From Trochalopteron elliotii (taxonomy: Eukaryota > Chordata > Aves > Passeriformes > Leiothrichidae), in the NCBI GenBank assembly GCA_024734555.1, contig JANPWX010000359.1, forward strand, positions 860,557 to 924,556: DNA of 64,000 nt, read 5' to 3'. How positions within the stretch are numbered: position 1 is the first letter of the stretch; each line of letters starts with the position of its first letter. Positions 26,856 through 39,079 of the stretch are shown piece by piece. The notes beneath the pieces are model-generated. The model saw only the letters and a list, made by a program, of their open reading frames with translations. It searched no databases and was not told the origin of the DNA. The position numbers and the translations under genes were made by a program.

Positions 26856-28084
26856 TAAAGAAAGTTTATTATTTAGTAGTAGAATCAGGCCTCCTTCATA
26901 TTGTCCACATATCAGGGGATATTCAGCCCATCCATGAAATAAGACAGCCATAAGTATATACCAAAATATAATTGTTTGTGCATTCTGCACAAACAAGCAT
27001 CATACAAACCACTTCATTTTGCCACTTCATACAACAAATAAAAGGCACAGTAATTTTGCAGTGAAGAATCACTCTCCATGTAAAGAAATGCCCAGACATA
27101 GGGAGCAATGTACTCTCATAATCAGCATAACAAAGGCAGCATGAGAGAAAGCAACTCAACTTCTAATCACGTTTTAGCTAACAGGTTGGTAGACACAACC
27201 ATATGGAACAAGTAACGCCTCTTATCTGAATGAATGGATGCACTTCAGCTGTGTGTTTGCTATTCTTAAATTATTAAGATTATGGGTGCACTATCTACTT
27301 GAGAACAATGCAAGAAAACTAGAACATTGCAACTTCCAAAGCTCAAATACATTCAAACACAAGGTCTCTAACATGCTTTAATTGTCCCAAATATCTTCCC
27401 AAAGAAAAAAGATAAGTCATTAAAATTCAGTTGTAGTTCTAACAACAATGTATTTTAAAAATGTAACTGAAGGCAAAAGACTGAAAAAGACTGAATATCA
27501 GAAAATGAAACCTTGCATCACAGGGCTTATGATAATTCCACTATACGTCCCCTTCCTCCTCCAGTCTTCCTTCAATGTATTTAATCATCTGTTAGCAGAA
27601 ATTTTTGTGGAATTTGCTGTCAAAAAGAAATAGTGAGGATGATCATGTTTTCACAGAAGCAATGTTAATAATGCATGAGGAAATGCAAAATATTTAGTTG
27701 CAATTTTCTGAGCTATTTAGCAAAATATTCACTTATCTTTTGCTTCATATAAAGTATTTGGGTAAAAAATAAATCTCTACCCCAAATCCTTTCTACCTAA
27801 TCAGATAAATTCCTAATATGAATTAAACAAGTAATTATTCTTTTAACTTACTCCATATATTTTCTCTTTCTCCTTTTTGAGAAGGCACTGTTTTCTTCTA
27901 ACTTTTAGCAATCAGATCTCTGAGTGGAAGAGTCCCTTGGGTAACACTCCCTATGACTCCCATCACATTTGCAAGACCTGGTCTTCCTTGTGCACTTTAA
28001 CCTTGCTGGTATCTATTAAAGGAACAACATATAATGGATAAAGCAATCCAGAGGTTTTCTGAAGTGAGTGGATCACAAGTTCAT
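26856..28084. other. Unique AT-rich sequence between two CR1 copies
   Basis: This is 1.2 kb without a recognised repeat or gene. Open frames are short and lie in all orientations. Confidence 0.6.
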
Positions 28085-29372
28085 GACACAAATTATTAAG
28101 GAGTTGTTGAGGAGAAGACTTTATGTTGGATCCCACACTTACACACAAGGAATTAGAGATCACGGATATAAAAGCTGGAGACAACCTTAGCTGCAATTAC
28201 CACGAGATGGTGGAATTCTGCATCCTGAGAGGAGGTAAAAAAGAAAAAAATGGGATCATAAGCCCAGACTTCAGCAGAGGAGACTCTGACCTGTTCAGGG
28301 ATCTGCTTTGAAGAATCACATGGCAGATGGTTATAGAGAGAAAAGTCCAGGAAAACTTAATTGTCAGGGATGTCCTCCTTCAACCTTAAGACCAGTATGT
28401 GCCAAACACCATGAAAATGATCAAATAGAAGACCTAAACGGCTGAACAAGCAGTGGCTGGCAGAACTCAAACACAAAAACAAAGCATCATGAGATGGAAG
28501 CAGGGACACACAAACTGGGCTGAAGTAATACATTAAGGGGTCTAGAGATCACAGCAGGGTCCCAAAGACCTCAGCAAATCAAACACCACCACTCTATTCT
28601 TCTATTGAAGAATAGCACAAATGAGGATCCGTGGAATTACAAGCTGGTCAGCCTCACAACCATCAGCAAAAAGAATTACATCATGTGCCACACTACAGGC
28701 TGAGGGCCAAGGATCTGCAGAACTTTGCAGAAAAGAACCCAAGCACTCTAGTGGACACCATGCTGAACATGAACCAACAATGAGTACTCACAGCAAAAGA
28801 GGCCAAGATCATTAGGAAGCGTTTTACTAGTTAGTCAAGGGAGGTGATTCTTCCTCCTTAGACAGCAGCAGTGATGTCCTTCTGCAGTGCTCAATATAGT
28901 TTTGGGCTCCCCAGTGTAAGAAAGACATGAACTTATTGCAGTGCACCCAGCAGAGGATCTGAAAGGGTTTGAAGCATATGAAATATGAGCAGATATTGAG
29001 AGAGCTGGGACTGTTCAGCCCATAGAGGAGAAGGCTCAGGGGCTTTTATTTATTTCTAGACATTTCTGATGGGAAGGAGTGCAGAAAATTGAGCATAATT
29101 AATTTAAGTGGCAACCAGTCAACAGACAAAAGTTAATGGATACAAATACAAGGAAACTAATTTTAAAATATTAAGAACTTCTTTTACTTATAGGATAATC
29201 AAAGACTGGAACAGGTTGTCCAGAACAGTTGTGAAGGCTCCATGTTTGCAAATATTCAAAACCTAACCAGACAATCTCCTAAAGAACCTGCTCTAGCTGA
29301 CCCTGCACTGAGATGAGATATTGCACTAGATAATCTCTAATGGAGTATTCTGACCTTAAATATTATGTGAAT
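28085..29372 (+). mobile_element. CR1 LINE with internal deletion
   Basis: The left part (28120-28320) matches the CR1 linker between endonuclease and reverse transcriptase, with phrases such as aaggaattagagatcacggat and cacgagatggtggaattc. The right part (28690-29370) matches the reverse-transcriptase C-terminus and 3' end, finishing gcactagataatctctaatgg. Near 28620-28660 a short piece resembling the nonadjacent ccggtcagcctcac region appears. Most of the catalytic core, including QGS and FADD, is missing. The 3' tail is heavily mutated, which suggests one of the older copies here. The left boundary is approximate. Confidence 0.82.
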
Positions 29373-32300
29373 ATGTAATTTGATTTATGGCAAAGCATAA
29401 ATGTTTTTGCTCAAGTTATTTGTATACAACACTAGTGTTAAAAATATATATAGACATTTTCAAATATTGTCATGCACACTATTTTTCTGTTGTTTTTTAA
29501 AGCTCTGAAAGCATCATGTGAAAAAAACACTGTAATTGATAGCATGATCTTTGTTAATTAATTGCATAAAAATATTTGACATCAAAATATATATAATCAC
29601 ACACATTGACATATACCTTGAATCTAACCAGAGCATGAGTTTTGAATACAGAGGGTTTGCACATTCATTCATGTTTGCACCAGAATAGCAGAAGAACTGG
29701 AAAGAAATCTTTTTGTAGGAAAAAATTTAGGTAAATGCTGAAAAACAAAGACTTACAAGATGGAAGAACTAATAGAGGTGTATATGAGAAAAACTGAAAG
29801 ATAAAATTTGAATTCCTGTACACTGGATGTCAACTAAGCCTTATAAATTATGCATACATTTTTACCTTAAGACAACTTTGGAACACTGAAGAAACAATGC
29901 ATCACATTACTTAAAAAAAGTCCTATCATATTGAGCCAAACAACTTATTTTTTTTCCAACAATACAGGCTTTTTTTTCTGCATTAGTTTTTCTGGTGTCT
30001 AAGAGTTTTTAAAACAATATTGTACTTTCTGATAAAGATCAACAACAGTAGAAATGAGTAAATTAGAGTTAAAAGTAGCAAACACATTGCAATTTGAACT
30101 CCTGCTGTTGTAAAATACAGAGAGAGAAACTTGAGAGACAGGAAGCGATTAATACCAGTGCATTTCATGAATCTGGCAGCAGTATTGTTTTCACCATTCC
30201 TAAGCACTGGGTGTGAGTATTGCCTCATGACTGCCTCTTACCCCCTTCAACTGTCTTTTATTCACTCCTTCCTTGAACTAGCACTAATGCAGTAAGATCA
30301 GAAAATTAATAAAGATTAAAACTAACATAGCAAAAGAATGCCTGGATGCACAAGCAGCAGACTGCATATAAGTGGTGAAAACACATGGCTAGGGAGAGGG
30401 GCTTAGCAAGGCTACCTTCCTCAGTACCTGAAGTGGCTCTCTCGAAGAGTCATCATTATTATGCTTCAGTTTAGATTGCAGAGTAGTATTTATTCAAGCA
30501 ATAACTAACTTAGCAGTCCCAGAACAAAGGTAGCTGAAAAAGTACTTAATATTGATCTAGAAAGGATAAAATGCTGATGTTATCCATATCACTTGCATTT
30601 TCAGCAAAAGCAAAATTTAGTCACTCAGTAGTAGCCAGAGTATTTTTTTTAATTCACTTGCCTACATAAACTGAAGTTGCCAAAGGAATTCTAATATTGC
30701 AAACTGAAAGCAAGGTGCACAATCTCTCCTAAAAGATAAATGTGCAAAGAACCAAGAACTTCTGGCTTACTTTAAGATTTGAAAGTTTTCCAGAAAAAAA
30801 AAAAAAAAGAAATAAGAAAACCACTAGTCTTTTACTTTAAAAAAAATTAGTTTTTGTAAAAGGTTTTCCATAATTTCCATTAGCAACAACTGTGAAAGCT
30901 GAGCCACATCTCCTCCAAAATTGCAAACTTACACTTTATTGGTTTGCATTTAGCTATTTAGCAATATTGCCTTCCTGAGGTCAGCTTAATCCCATAATTA
31001 ACAGTTTTATATCATTAATAGCCCTTTCTTCTCATTTACAGCACTTTGCCACACAATCTTTTCATACTGTTGGTTCACAGAGCAAAATATCTACCTTTTT
31101 GCTTCTGAATTTTTCTGTGCTCTGCTCTGTCCCAAGCCACCACCAACACATTCACATTGATTGTCTCAAGTTAAATGACTGTAATGAACTCAGTTCAAGA
31201 TCAGGATTCTTTGTCCATAAGGACCACTGGTCAGACTGAGCTTTCCTTTGGAAAGTAAATCTAATTTACCCTTTCCCTACAGTGCTGACATATATACCTT
31301 AAAGCCAGACAACCAGAACAGTCCTATGGTCAAGATTATCCAGTAATTTTAAAAAATCACCACTTTAAATTTACAGAAAGAAGTCAGAAAAGAAAAGGGA
31401 AAAGATCTTTCAAAAACAGCTGTAGCATGTAGAAGAATTAGCATGACTGACTGTATGGAAAATATCAGCAATAGACTTTGAAGAAATCTGGCTTGGGTCA
31501 CTGAAAAGAAAACAGAGGCAGATGCTAGGCTGCCTAGCCCAGGTCACTGCAGGGAGAACAACAGCTGGTTATGCGAGTCTTGCCCAGGACTCAGAGTTGG
31601 TGCTTGATTCTGCTGTGAAATTATTCAATACCTCCTTGATGACTTTAGTATAGGAGAAAAACTGAAAACAAGGTTGGTTTTTTTTTTGGGGGGGTGGAGC
31701 TATGACACATTGAACCATTTATTTAGTAACAATACTTCTGTGTACATCCAACAAAGAGCTCAAATGTGGACTGGCTACACAGATCTTCCCCTGAAATGTA
31801 AGAGTTTTCAAAGTGCTCTACCAAGATATCAATATTTTAACAGCTCTCTTAAAAGCTGTTTCATAATAGTGCAGATACTTTCAAGATCCATATTAACTGC
31901 AGTGTATTTTAAGACATTTTATTTTCCCATTCAAATGGGGGTCAGAAAAAGGAGTGTCCTCTGATCACTGCATCCACAATCACTTTTAGCTGAGAGTTAA
32001 AAAATTCCGTTTTATAACCCACCAAGCAATGTTCAATTCAACTTAGGGAAGTTGTTCATCCACCCAAGGCTTTTATTAAAACCTCTACCATTGTAATTTC
32101 TGGATTATGTTACAGAAAACTGAACTCACACTACAGATACTGGTAAGCAAAAGAGAATTTTTAAAGTGATTTTTTTCCATGATTGCCCAGCTCCCTATTT
32201 CATGACTCATGCATTCCTTCCAATCATATTATTCATCACTCCTTTTCATGAAGGAAAGAAATTATAAATGATTACCATCTTGATTTGTCTGAGCACAGAA

Positions 32301-35300
32301 AAAAATATCTTTAGAATCAATGGACAACTCTACTCAAAGATCAGCTAGTTATTCAAAATACGTTTCACTAAAAATGCAGAATACGCCTTCAGATGTGCCT
32401 GTAGTTTTACTAATTGTTCTAAGAATGTATAGCATGCACATGCATATAATAAAGGCTCTCTCTAATAAAGAGTCTTAAGAATAGCACTTTTTTAGGTGAT
32501 TAAAGAGAAACAAAAGATTTAATTTGTTTGAGGTTGTTACCAAAATAAACTTCTTAATTTCAAGTTATTCACTGCCAGGTAGTACAGGTATTTATTAAGA
32601 ATCAAGGAGGCATAGCAAGGCAAACTAAACTCTTCAGAAATTGTGAAAGAAAATGTTAAGAAAATTATCTTTTGAACCAACTCAAAAAAATATATCTTAG
32701 ATACTCCAGGGCAAGGAGTTTCCTAGCAGAGAAAAAACCCCAAACTGTATAGAACATTAACTGTACAGAAAAAGAAAAAAGGTAAAAAGTAAATGCAAAA
32801 GTTTAAATCATATGAATTTTATGCTGAAGCTTCCTATACAAAATTAAAGTTTTGTAGTACTAATCTAAAACCTTTTGTATGAAATGTTGGAAGTGAGATA
32901 AATATGTTTAAATGGGACTCTCACAGATGCCTTGGATCTTTTAAAATTCTGGTCAACTGAAACATGGCACTAACTACACACATACCCTGATACAGAGAAT
33001 CATGAGAATCAATATAAACAACAATAAAGAAAGACAGAATAATAAAGCTCTTCGGACTTAGTATTTTTGCTGGTTTTGTAACTACTCTAAGGGATGTTTT
33101 TAATGTTTGCTTATCCTCACAACAGAGTAAGGAATGTTAAATCCAGCTATAATCATATGTCAAATGCAAGTGCCTGGGATTAAGAAATAGCCTAAAATTA
33201 ATGTTTACTAAATATAATGCTGTAGAGAATATATCCATCATCTTCAGTGCTACTATCAGCTTGTTGTAAGTTACACTTGAATGTTTACAAGATCAGAATC
33301 TCAGCTGAAAAATCTATTTCAGTAAAGTCACCACGTTAAGCATAGCTTTCTCCACTGAACTTCTTGCTCTTCAGTGTATTGCTTGAGGCTCTTTCTGGTC
33401 TTTTTCATCTTAATGCATATGGAAAGATATTATACCTACACATGGCAGGTATGTTGCTGGCATTCTACAAGTGTGCTAACTTTATGCAAATAAGGGGAAG
33501 TTACACTAGAGAAACTGATTTTAACTTCTCTCAGCACTGGAGACAGAATGAACAAGACTAAGATATGCTGACTACCACCACACTGCTAGTAAGTTGCATC
33601 CAAGGTAGATGTTTCTGGTCAATATAGGCAAACTTGCAAAGTGCTCTTTATCTAGACATCACCAAATTCATTAAAATATATTTCAATAAGAAACAGAATC
33701 AGCAAAAACATTTGGGATTTGAGGCTGATAAACTCAACAAGCTATGTTTTTCAAGCTGCTAGTCATCTTTTAGGTGCTACCCATTCCCCACAATTAACAT
33801 AAATCAAAAAAAACCCCACCAAATATTGCTTAAAGCTTATATAACATTCACTACCACAATTGAAATATAACTAGTTACTGTAGTTCTCAGGATTTATTTC
33901 ACTGCCTGCAAAATAGGAGGCATTTACTCTCCAGGAAATACACCACAATACATGGACAGTTTATGTCAGGTGACTTTATGAATATCCTACAGAAGAAGTG
34001 AGGAGAGATCTTGTAAAACCAAAAAATATTAGATTGCAGTTTACACTAATCTGAGAAGCCATGTTTTGCATAAAAATACAAAACAGTGATAACAGTGCAA
34101 ACAGAACAATTCACAATTTACATTGTGAATGTTTAATCATGCAGACATACCTTTTAAAGATCTTTCAGATAAAAAGGTAGCATCTTTCATACAGTGAAAA
34201 GTATGTAAATAAATGCACAAATATTATTGTAAGTAGGTAGGTATTTTGATAATATAATAGAATGAATCAACTTTGTCATTGCTTTCAGACATCCAACACA
34301 AAAGACCCTATGCTCTTAATAACCCACTGCTGTTACCAAAATTAAGCCTGGAAATTCCTACCATCATAGTATTGCTTACTACGGTTACACCATTTCTGTC
34401 AAATTCACATCTTCCTATAGCTGCAGCCTCCCTATGGAATCCTTAGTTCAAGTCAGGAACAACTGCTTATTCCTTTTGGACCATGCTGCAGAGTGCAATC
34501 ATGGACCAGGCCTGGTAACATCTTGCTGGTTGTATCTATTCCCTCTTGTAGACATTCTTTTTCTGCAAAGATTTTTCCGTGAAACACACATAAGTTCTAT
34601 TGGCTTGAGGCTTCTTGTTTTGTTAGGTTTTCTTAACCAAGGTCTTACTAAGATCCATCTTTCACCTGAACTTATATTTTAAATAATGTCTGCAACGTAT
34701 CTTTTTAAAACATCAGACCTTCATCAATGTCAGCTCTGATCAATTCTACATCCCTTAACACAGTCTTCCAAAATGCCTTGCAAAGCAGCTACCCTATAAA
34801 ATGAAACAGAACTTGAATATTCATTTTACAAAGCCAGTGCATGTATTTGGTCACAAATACTAGATTATTTTTCTAGTATTTCTTTCTTTTTAAACTTGTA
34901 AAGTTTGATTTGAGAGAGTGCTGATCCCTATTCTGTGAAGCAAGCTAGCATCATCAGGATGACAAAATCAAGTCTTATTGTGGTAAGAAGAAACATCATT
35001 TAGTGTCAACAACACACTGCTATTGATTTGAACTCCTCCTTGCCTCACGGGTGAAATAACAAGCTCCTACACACAGACTCTCTAAGCATACCAATAGAGG
35101 AAAGAGGCAAGAAAAATACTAAAAATGGCTGTATTAAAGATACAACAGGAAATATGTGAGTCATGAGATGCAAATTCTTTTATCTGTATGAAACAAATTG
35201 AAGTAGAGCTTAATATGGCTTCTGCAATTTCTATGGAGTTAGATTAGAACAGAAATATACCTACCAATAATATACCAGATTTGGCTTCCCAACCAGTATC

Positions 35301-35611
35301 TCCTAACTCTTCAACACACTCTGAAACAAGTCAGCTTCATGTTCATTATCTAATACTTACTAATCATTTTTCTAAAATGTCGCCTTACTTCAGCATCCTG
35401 GTTCACCATTTCAGCAGAAATTATCCTTTAACAATACTGGTAGGATCTCATTAAAGCAGAGCTAAGAAACTCTCAATACAGCCAGGTTGACTTTTTTTCC
35501 TATTTCTGAACAGACTAATTCAGAAAAAAAAAAGTATCTTTCTTTTAAAAATACACAAGAAAGAATAAACCCATGGCGACGCAACATCAATATAAATACC
35601 ACTTTGCACAG
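29373..35611. other. Unique AT-rich sequence, no recognised gene
   Basis: I see no interspersed repeat. Low-complexity items are an A15 run at 30794-30808 and a T/G homopolymer junction (T then G7) around 31678-31694. No coding exon could be supported. Confidence 0.6.
30794..30808. repeat. Poly(A) run, 15 bases
   Basis: Fifteen consecutive A follow ttttccag. There is no retrocopy body upstream that I can recognise. Confidence 0.9.
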
Positions 35612-36185
35612 TGCCCTGGTTTTGGTTGCAATAGAGTTCATTTTCTTCCTCAGTGGCTGTAAAGAGCTGTCTTTTGGATCTAGGATGAGAATAATGTTGG
35701 TAACACACTGATGTTTTTATTGTTGTTAAGCAGTGCTTAGTCTAAGTCAAAGGACTTTTCAGGGTCCCATGCTCTGCCAGTGTGGAGGTGCACAAGAAGC
35801 TGGGAGGCAGCACAGTCAGAACAGCTGATCCAAGCTGGCCAAAGGGATATTCCACACCACAAAACATCATGCCCAGTATATAAACTGGAGGGAGTTGATC
35901 AGAAGAGGCAAATCACTGCTCAAGGACAGACACAAGCTGGGGGTCAGTCAGCAGGTGGTGAGCAATTTTTCTTTTTTAATTTGTTTTTCTTGGGGTTTAT
36001 TCTTCCTCTTTGTTTTCTCTCTTCTCATTACTATTATTATTACATGTTACTTTATTTCAACTTTTATTTCAAAATCTCATGGGGTTTATCTTTTTCCAAT
36101 TCTACTCCTCATCCCATCATGGCAGAAAGGAGAGTGAGTGAAGGGCTACAAAGTACTTGGCTACCAACTGGGTTAAACCACAACA
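35612..36185 (+). mobile_element. Solo LTR of an ERVL-like avian retroelement
   Basis: The element begins tgccctggttttggttgcaa and ends ggttaaaccacaaca, giving the TG...CA termini of an LTR. The interior follows a common avian LTR layout: a U3 with the gtgcacaagaagctgggagg and ccaaagggatattcc phrases, a TATA box (tatataaa) at 35877-35884, a T-rich stretch near 36040-36085, then gagtgagtgaagggct before the end. Flanking pentamers cacag (35607-35611) and cacat (36186-36190) could be a 5-bp target duplication with one change. No gag or pol lies on either side, so it is a solo LTR left by recombination. It contains a 142-codon open frame that I regard as incidental. Confidence 0.85.
35877..35884 (+). 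promoter_or_regulatory. LTR TATA box
   Basis: TATATAAA lies about 265 bp into the LTR, where this LTR family normally carries its promoter. Whether it is used is unknown. A transcript from it would run on the plus strand, against the direction I infer for a host gene. Confidence 0.6.
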
Positions 36186-36664
36186 CACATCAGCAGTTCC
36201 TTTTCTAGAACTTAAGGCTATGTATTTAAGCAAATCTGCAAACTAAAAAATGTAGCAAATTGTACTTGTGTTGTCTAACTGCACCCAAAATTTAAGCTCA
36301 TTTCAAACACTTTTGTAGCATCAATTTAGCATGCTAGAATTCCATAGTCTATCTTTTAAAATACGAACAAAATAATATACAAGGCATAACAAATTACTTC
36401 AAGCTAACTTCCTTGTTAAAAATACTGAAGTATAGGGAACAAAGCTATTTTCATACCACATCCAGAAAATGGATGAGGTGTGAAAGAAATCTCTTGTTTA
36501 ATGTGACCTTTGGCTGTACTTTCACTTGTCATCATTATGAAGTAGCTACTCTCAGTGCCAACACATAAGCTGCGTTATATTATCCCATAACAGTAGTAGC
36601 ACGTCTTTCATGGAGTGTTTCATACTTCAAGAAACTGGTGGCAGAATGCACTGACAGCACTTAC

Positions 36665-36705
36665 CTTTGTAGCTGCTTATAATAGGTCTTATTCAACAAT
36701 AAGAC
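36665..36705 (-). CDS. Candidate small exon, unidentified
   Basis: The donor CAAAG|gtaagtgc is close to consensus. The acceptor gtaaatgag follows a T-rich stretch (ttatttccttttg). The 41 bases read VLLLNKTYYKQLQ plus two bases. The same frame stays open upstream through another possible acceptor (gaaatttag), which would give a longer exon. The protein is unrecognised. The segment is too short to be sure. Confidence 0.18.
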
Positions 36706-38570
36706 CTCATTTACAAAAGGAAATAAGAGTGTACTAAATTTCAGAGAGCATATCGCATAAACTAGGATACGTTGAGGAACTCCCTTGGAGTTCTCAGCTT
36801 CAGTGAAAACATTCAAATAAGGAGAAATGTAAATTTCAGATTGGAACTCTGCCCCAAATAATAATATTCAGAGCTTTGTTACTGTGCACAGACCAAAAAT
36901 ACTGCATCATTAAGATCCGCAACATACTTGACTTTTCTTAACGCATGTAATTAAGAAAATATTTCTGGAAAGCAAATGAATTTGAAATTCAAGTAAGATT
37001 AATAGAACAAATACAGCAAATTTACGTTTTATACAATGGTAGCAAGCTGCAGAATAAAAATCAGTAGCTATCATTATCTAAAGCTGTTCATCTAACACCA
37101 CAGAGAGAAAAACTATTGATACATACTATACACACATTTTTATCCATGTATATAAATCAAAGGAAACAGCTTCCTTTAAGGCAAGCATATGAAGATACTA
37201 AAGCAAGATACAAATTAAATATTCATACATTCAATATTTCAAAATAAGGAATTTGGATATACACATGCATAATTTAAGTTCTATAGTGAAACCTGTCTAC
37301 AGAGGCCATTTCTACTGTATTTCAACAGCACTGAAACTTGAAATGTACAATGCAGCCTTTTCCATGCTGTGTTAAAACTTTAAAGTATATAGTAATTCAT
37401 TTCAAGCACTAAACATAGAATAAAGGCCACATTATGCACACGGCACTTCTGCAGAGGAACTGCTGCTTTTCCCTATTCATTACAGCTCTGAAATGGGGCT
37501 GTCAGTCCTGCAAGGTGGTTTCAGACTGCCCGAGATACTCGCTGGGAACTGAGGCTGAACAACTTCAGAAGGCCACAACAAGGTGGCTCACTGGCCCTGA
37601 AGAGCCAGCTCGTCAGTCACAATTGACTCCAAGTCAAATTCTGATCCCAGGCACTGATTTTAAACCCTGTTGAACTGGTGCTCACACCTAAAGCCTGAAA
37701 TTGGCCCCTTACACTGCCCTTGTACACTCACTCAAGCCTCTATGGAGTATGAATGATATTTCAGACCTTTCTGATTGGCAGAGGAAAGGAATGCAAAAAC
37801 AGGTTTCACATTATGTTGTGCACTAGAAATGATTCTTTGTGATCACAGCACCTGAAAGTAGTTTCTGTACAATAACACAGGCATGTTAAATTTGAAGAGC
37901 TTATAAATTCCTATGCATGCAAAAAACACTAGGAGAAAAATAACCCTTACTATCCACCTTCCTTCCCTCAACATGTATATCCTTCTGCACGTGTCCAAAG
38001 ATACCACCATTCCCCCCCATGTACTTAAAACCTTGGCACTGAAAAAGAACTCTCCATATAGGTTACTAATGTGAATATTTTATTTTCTTATTGAAAGTTA
38101 AATGTATTGGTTCAAACATCAAAAGCCTCATTTTAAAAACATCCATTTTACTGGGACAAAAATACATGTTAACTTGAAGAATAATTAAAGAGTACTTGTT
38201 AAGGGGAAATAAAACTACTCTGTTTCTACACAGTTTAAAACAAATGTTTATCTTTGCCCCTTAAAGGGCACTCATTTGATCTTGACACACCTATGAAATC
38301 ATAGAAGTAAAAGCTAAATAAGTAGAAAAGTGGTATTAAGCAATATAAAACTAAACAAAATTAGTATCTACATGGTAAATTACTTCACTGAAAACCATCT
38401 ATGGATTCTGCAAAGAATATACTTTTGCCTTAGAGCTAGTACTTTAATTTTCAAGAACTAAGAAAAAAAATCAAAACTAGTCAGTAACAATGCAGCGTCG
38501 AAAAGCAATAAACTCAAAATTAAGTTATAAATAATTTAAAGCATGTCATGAAGATGTATTAATAATTCAT

Positions 38571-38645
38571 CAGATAAATAATTTACTAAATAATCAAATA
38601 AATAAATAATGAAATACATAAATAAATCAGCAAATAAATAATTCT
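38571..38645. repeat. AT-rich (aaataaat)n simple repeat
   Basis: Irregular copies of aaataaat/aataatcaaat fill about 75 bases. This is typical low-complexity intronic sequence. Confidence 0.75.
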
Positions 38646-39017
38646 GCAAAATAACCTAAACAATAAGTCACTAAAACAAATGACAAACCTACAAAACTAC
38701 AATGATTTTCTAAATTCTGATAGTTTTAAATAAACAAATGTATATAAACCAGATCAATCTTTGGTGGATAGAGAAATATTTTTCACTGCTATTGGTGAAT
38801 TCCTGATTACACTGCACAAGGATACAATTTTAGATTTTACAAGAGTGCAGTTTTTCCCTTGTAAATTATTAACATGATTGCTACAATACATCCTGCTCTG
38901 TATTTTACAAGTAATCCCTTTATGTAGCTCACTTTTCCCCCAAAAAATGAAAATCTCTTTACAACATTCTTAATTCACATATTTCTTTTTTTTTGTTTTC
39001 CTGGGTGCAGTACTTAC

Positions 39018-39079
39018 AACACTGCAATAGCCTTCTTGGTGGTTCTCTTATTGTCTTCTGCAAACCTTCAGAAGTTTTG
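39018..39079 (-). CDS. Candidate coding exon, unidentified gene
   Basis: This is one of the best splice-site pairs in the window on the minus strand. The acceptor ttgtttttcccctgcag has a pyrimidine tract, and the donor is TGTT|gtaagtac. The 62 bases are open in a single frame: one base, then 20 codons starting KTSEGLQKTIRE and ending RRLLQC, then one base. The other two frames contain stops. I do not recognise the peptide. The basic and proline-containing composition looks protein-like, but 20 codons alone prove little. It could be a chance pairing of splice-like sites. Confidence 0.28.

Noticed and set aside
35780..36208. 142-codon plus-strand open frame
   Set aside because: It lies almost wholly inside the solo LTR and runs past its end. 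LTRs of this family do not encode protein.
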